A stretch of 64,000 bases of DNA from Fragum whitleyi. Lineage: Eukaryota > Mollusca > Bivalvia > Cardiida > Cardiidae. The stretch spans positions 38,136,715 to 38,200,714 of the forward strand of contig OX411559.1 in NCBI GenBank assembly GCA_948146395.1. Direction: 5' to 3'. Position 1 is the stretch's first letter; each line of letters opens with the position of its first letter. Below, piece after piece: positions 63,836 to 64,000 of this stretch. The notes below the pieces were generated by a model that had not been told where the DNA came from, did not search any database, and saw nothing but the letters and a program-made list of their open reading frames with translations. The position numbers and the translations under genes were made by a program.

Positions 63836-64000
63836 TGATTGATTGAATGGTGTTTAACGCCGCTTTCAACAGTTTTTCACTTATATCGCGGCGGTTGGAA
63901 CACCTAACAATGAATTCCTGGTATTTCTCTCACCAGTACAACCATCACACCCTTTCCTAGCCTCCAGCTGCTATCTCTCATAGGTCTACAATTATTTACC
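63836..64000 (-). mobile_element. SINE A, cut by the window end
   Basis: Tail and body on the minus strand: TGGTGTTTAACGCCGCTTTC, ATATCGCGGCGGTTGG, CCTAGCCTCCAGCTGCTATC. The tRNA-like head lies beyond 64000. Confidence 0.92.

Overview
This is a window of an AT-rich animal genome, most likely a bivalve mollusc. It shows spliced exons with GT/AG junctions, many tRNA-derived SINEs, a decayed CR1/Jockey-type LINE, many short inverted-repeat elements (MITEs and foldbacks), and dispersed elements whose cores are tandem repeats of about 80-190 bp, a layout familiar from bivalves. There is no sign of operons, CRISPR or prokaryotic genes. The species is not assigned.

Two genes can be supported, arranged head to head. 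On the plus strand a five-exon gene (13595-25349) encodes the mitochondrial ATP synthase inhibitor IF1. It was assembled by matching splice phases to the conserved family pattern: a targeting peptide, the minimal inhibitory segment ending in a Tyr-Phe-Arg triplet, and a His/Glu/Lys-rich coiled coil. Its start lies just after two ETS/GABP-type sites. On the minus strand a gene (10379 down to about 4214) encodes an ankyrin-repeat protein with a proline-rich, acidic N-terminus. Its two coding exons match in phase across a 5 kb intron, and it may continue past a possible donor at 4242.

Region by region: 1-3.9 kb holds a foldback cluster and a 177 bp tandem array with an 884 bp higher-order unit. 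4.2-10.4 kb is the ankyrin gene, its intron full of nested elements. 10.7-12.0 kb is a second array of the same satellite. 13.5-25.4 kb is the IF1 gene, with a LINE, several SINEs and an unusual density of hairpins in its introns. 26-34 kb is a run of core-repeat elements and SINEs. 34-64 kb is dominated by one palindromic MITE family (about 18 copies or fragments) mixed with SINEs, foldbacks and microsatellites. I see no convincing gene after 25.4 kb, only weak exon candidates on the minus strand at 38.6-39.5 kb.

The observations most worth follow-up are in IF1. Two copies of one MITE, in opposite orientation, sit 12 nt before exon 2 and about 9 nt after exon 3, a layout known to favour back-splicing. 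A family of roughly 75-85 bp hairpins in the introns includes one copy whose changed arm bases are matched by compensating changes. Two donor and two acceptor sites combine in two in-frame ways to give IF1 forms differing by six residues.
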